A stretch of DNA of 64,000 bases from Salinadaptatus halalkaliphilus (GTDB lineage Archaea; Halobacteriota; Halobacteria; Halobacteriales; Natrialbaceae), in NCBI RefSeq assembly GCF_006543045.1, contig NZ_RBZW01000014.1, positions 50,446 through 114,445 of the forward strand, given 5' to 3'. A program made the position numbers and the translations under genes. Shown here piece after piece: positions 63,413-64,000 of the stretch. Under the pieces are notes generated by a model, which did no database searches, was not told the DNA's origin, and worked only from the letters and a program-made list of their open reading frames with translations. Positions within the stretch are counted from its first letter, which is position 1; each line of letters begins with the position of its first letter.

Positions 63413-63606
63413 CGTATCAATTCGCTACTAACCCAGTTTCAGCGCTTTCGGTCGTGTCCATGACCGACCGACCGCTAAGAACAGCGACTCTGCTATCGCT
63501 GTTTTATCGAAACCACAGGGAGCGTCAGGATCGGTAACTGGCGGGGCAAGAGTGATCGGTATCCAGCTCATTGTCAAATGAACAGAGAATACAGAACGTG
63601 AATTAA
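63413..63606. terminator. Hairpin between convergent genes
   Basis: AACAGCGA (63480-63487), 8-base loop, TCGCTGTT (63496-63503) forms a perfect 8-bp stem followed by TTATCG. It lies between the helicase stop and the convergent gene and may act as a bidirectional terminator. Otherwise nothing is seen here. Confidence 0.4.
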
Positions 63607-63930
63607 TTATTGCCGCCTAGTCGGGATTGGTCCATCACAGTATCCTTCCCAAACTGGTCGTGGAATCGCCAAAATTCTCTCCATTTCTGCACCTCTGTCA
63701 AGAAGATGTTCTATATCTGGAGACCCTTTGAACCAAATCCTTGGGTCATCGCTCTTCGGATTAATCACTATGTAGAGATAGAAGTCGTCGTCATTCTTGG
63801 CTCGGTCCTGTTGATTGGGTCGGAGCTTAGCGGTTCCCCCGCTTGAGAAGGATTTGATTTCGATGTGGCGCTCATCGCCGGCTTCTGGATTCTTGGAAAA
63901 TACGTTGCCTTGTTGAACGCAAGACGGCAT
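63607..63930 (-). CDS. DUF3883-type nuclease-fold domain protein, probably 5'-incomplete
   Basis: 107 codons. The pattern GDERHIEIKSFSSGGTAKLR, then NQQDRAKNDDDFYLYIVINP, fits DUF3883: an E-x-K strand then helices and strands as in restriction-endonuclease-like folds (E-I-K as catalytic pair). The ATG at 63930 (MPSCVQQGNVFSKNPEAG) may not be the true start; a TAG closes the frame 21 bases upstream, but other frames just upstream read REIVDQQPHPDAVL, which suggests a frameshift and a longer gene running off the window. DUF3883 commonly ends helicases or nucleases of defence systems. Function here is inference. Confidence 0.6.
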   Translation of the reverse strand: MPSCVQQGNVFSKNPEAGDERHIEIKSFSSGGTAKLRPNQQDRAKNDDDFYLYIVINPKSDDPRIWFKGSPDIEHLLDRGAEMERILAIPRPVWEGYCDGPIPTRRQ

Positions 63931-64000
63931 CGGGGTGGGGTTGCTGATCTACAATTTCACGGCGTTAGAGACGGCTTTTCGACCTCAGAAGATGCAGTAG

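Noticed and set aside
1..64000. CRISPR array
   Set aside because: No series of regularly spaced 25-40 bp direct repeats with unique spacers was found by eye, and no cas gene is present.
54042..64000. Second copy of the tRNA-Val 3' end as att site
   Set aside because: I scanned for GTTCGAATCTGCCCCAACCC and saw none inside the window, so the island boundary cannot be closed here.

Overview
The window is haloarchaeal chromosomal DNA, probably from the Natrialba/Natrinema/Haloterrigena branch. The evidence is a GC-rich sequence crowded with CTCGAG, very acidic proteins, archaeal information-processing genes (topoisomerase VI, replication factor C large subunit, transcription factor S), HalX and HalOD1 signalling domains, a form III RuBisCO, and twin-arginine lipoprotein signals. 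Many genes start at or very near a TATA-like box, as expected for leaderless haloarchaeal transcripts. The species placement is inference.

From 1 to about 53.9 kb the window is compact core chromosome. In order it holds: a GAF/degenerate-kinase sensor and a HalX response regulator; purL; small regulators; an M24 peptidase; ctaA; NikR; a uracil-DNA glycosylase-like gene; a DnaJ membrane protein; dinB; a secreted lipoprotein; TFS; a four-gene minus-strand group (acidic protein, ribbon-helix-helix/coiled-coil/zinc-ribbon protein, KaiC-like ATPase, beta-RFAP synthase); a UbiA prenyltransferase; sucCD; form III RuBisCO; and a haloalkane-dehalogenase-like hydrolase. Then come a biotin operon bioB-bioU-bioF-bioD, replication factor C large subunit with a vapBC toxin-antitoxin pair next to it, an aminotransferase, cinA, mscS, a HemK-like methyltransferase, DoxX, tRNA-Glu, a sulfatase, a ZIP transporter, top6A-top6B, an MFS transporter, a phosphoesterase, a soluble chemotaxis-type transducer, a PduO cobalamin adenosyltransferase and a shrunken adenine-deaminase gene.

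A tRNA-Val (anticodon CAC) at 53967-54041 marks a sharp change. From there to the window end the DNA is AT-richer, has few CTCGAG sites and long poorly coding stretches, and carries gene relics (ADP-ribosylglycohydrolase, a CBS-domain protein, a possible antitoxin). It also has a plasmid-type ParA with a small partner, an unrecognised 413-aa protein, a truncated lipoprotein, an IS200/IS605-like noncoding remnant, a 953-aa zinc-ribbon UPF1-like helicase and a DUF3883-type protein. I read this as the start of an integrated element or decayed island whose far end lies outside the window.

The most striking signal outside genes is a dispersed family of about 30-95 bp imperfect palindromes at gene 3' ends. 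In six copies the outermost bases of the repeat (TGATACGG or TGAGACGG) supply the TGA stop codon of the adjacent gene, and several arms differ between copies while staying self-complementary. Two other palindrome families are present. The other main points are: the biotin operon has a BioU-type suicide enzyme in place of BioA; the vapBC pair is flanked by a duplication of the rfcL promoter and first codons; and there are several small broken genes that standard ORF calling would miss.
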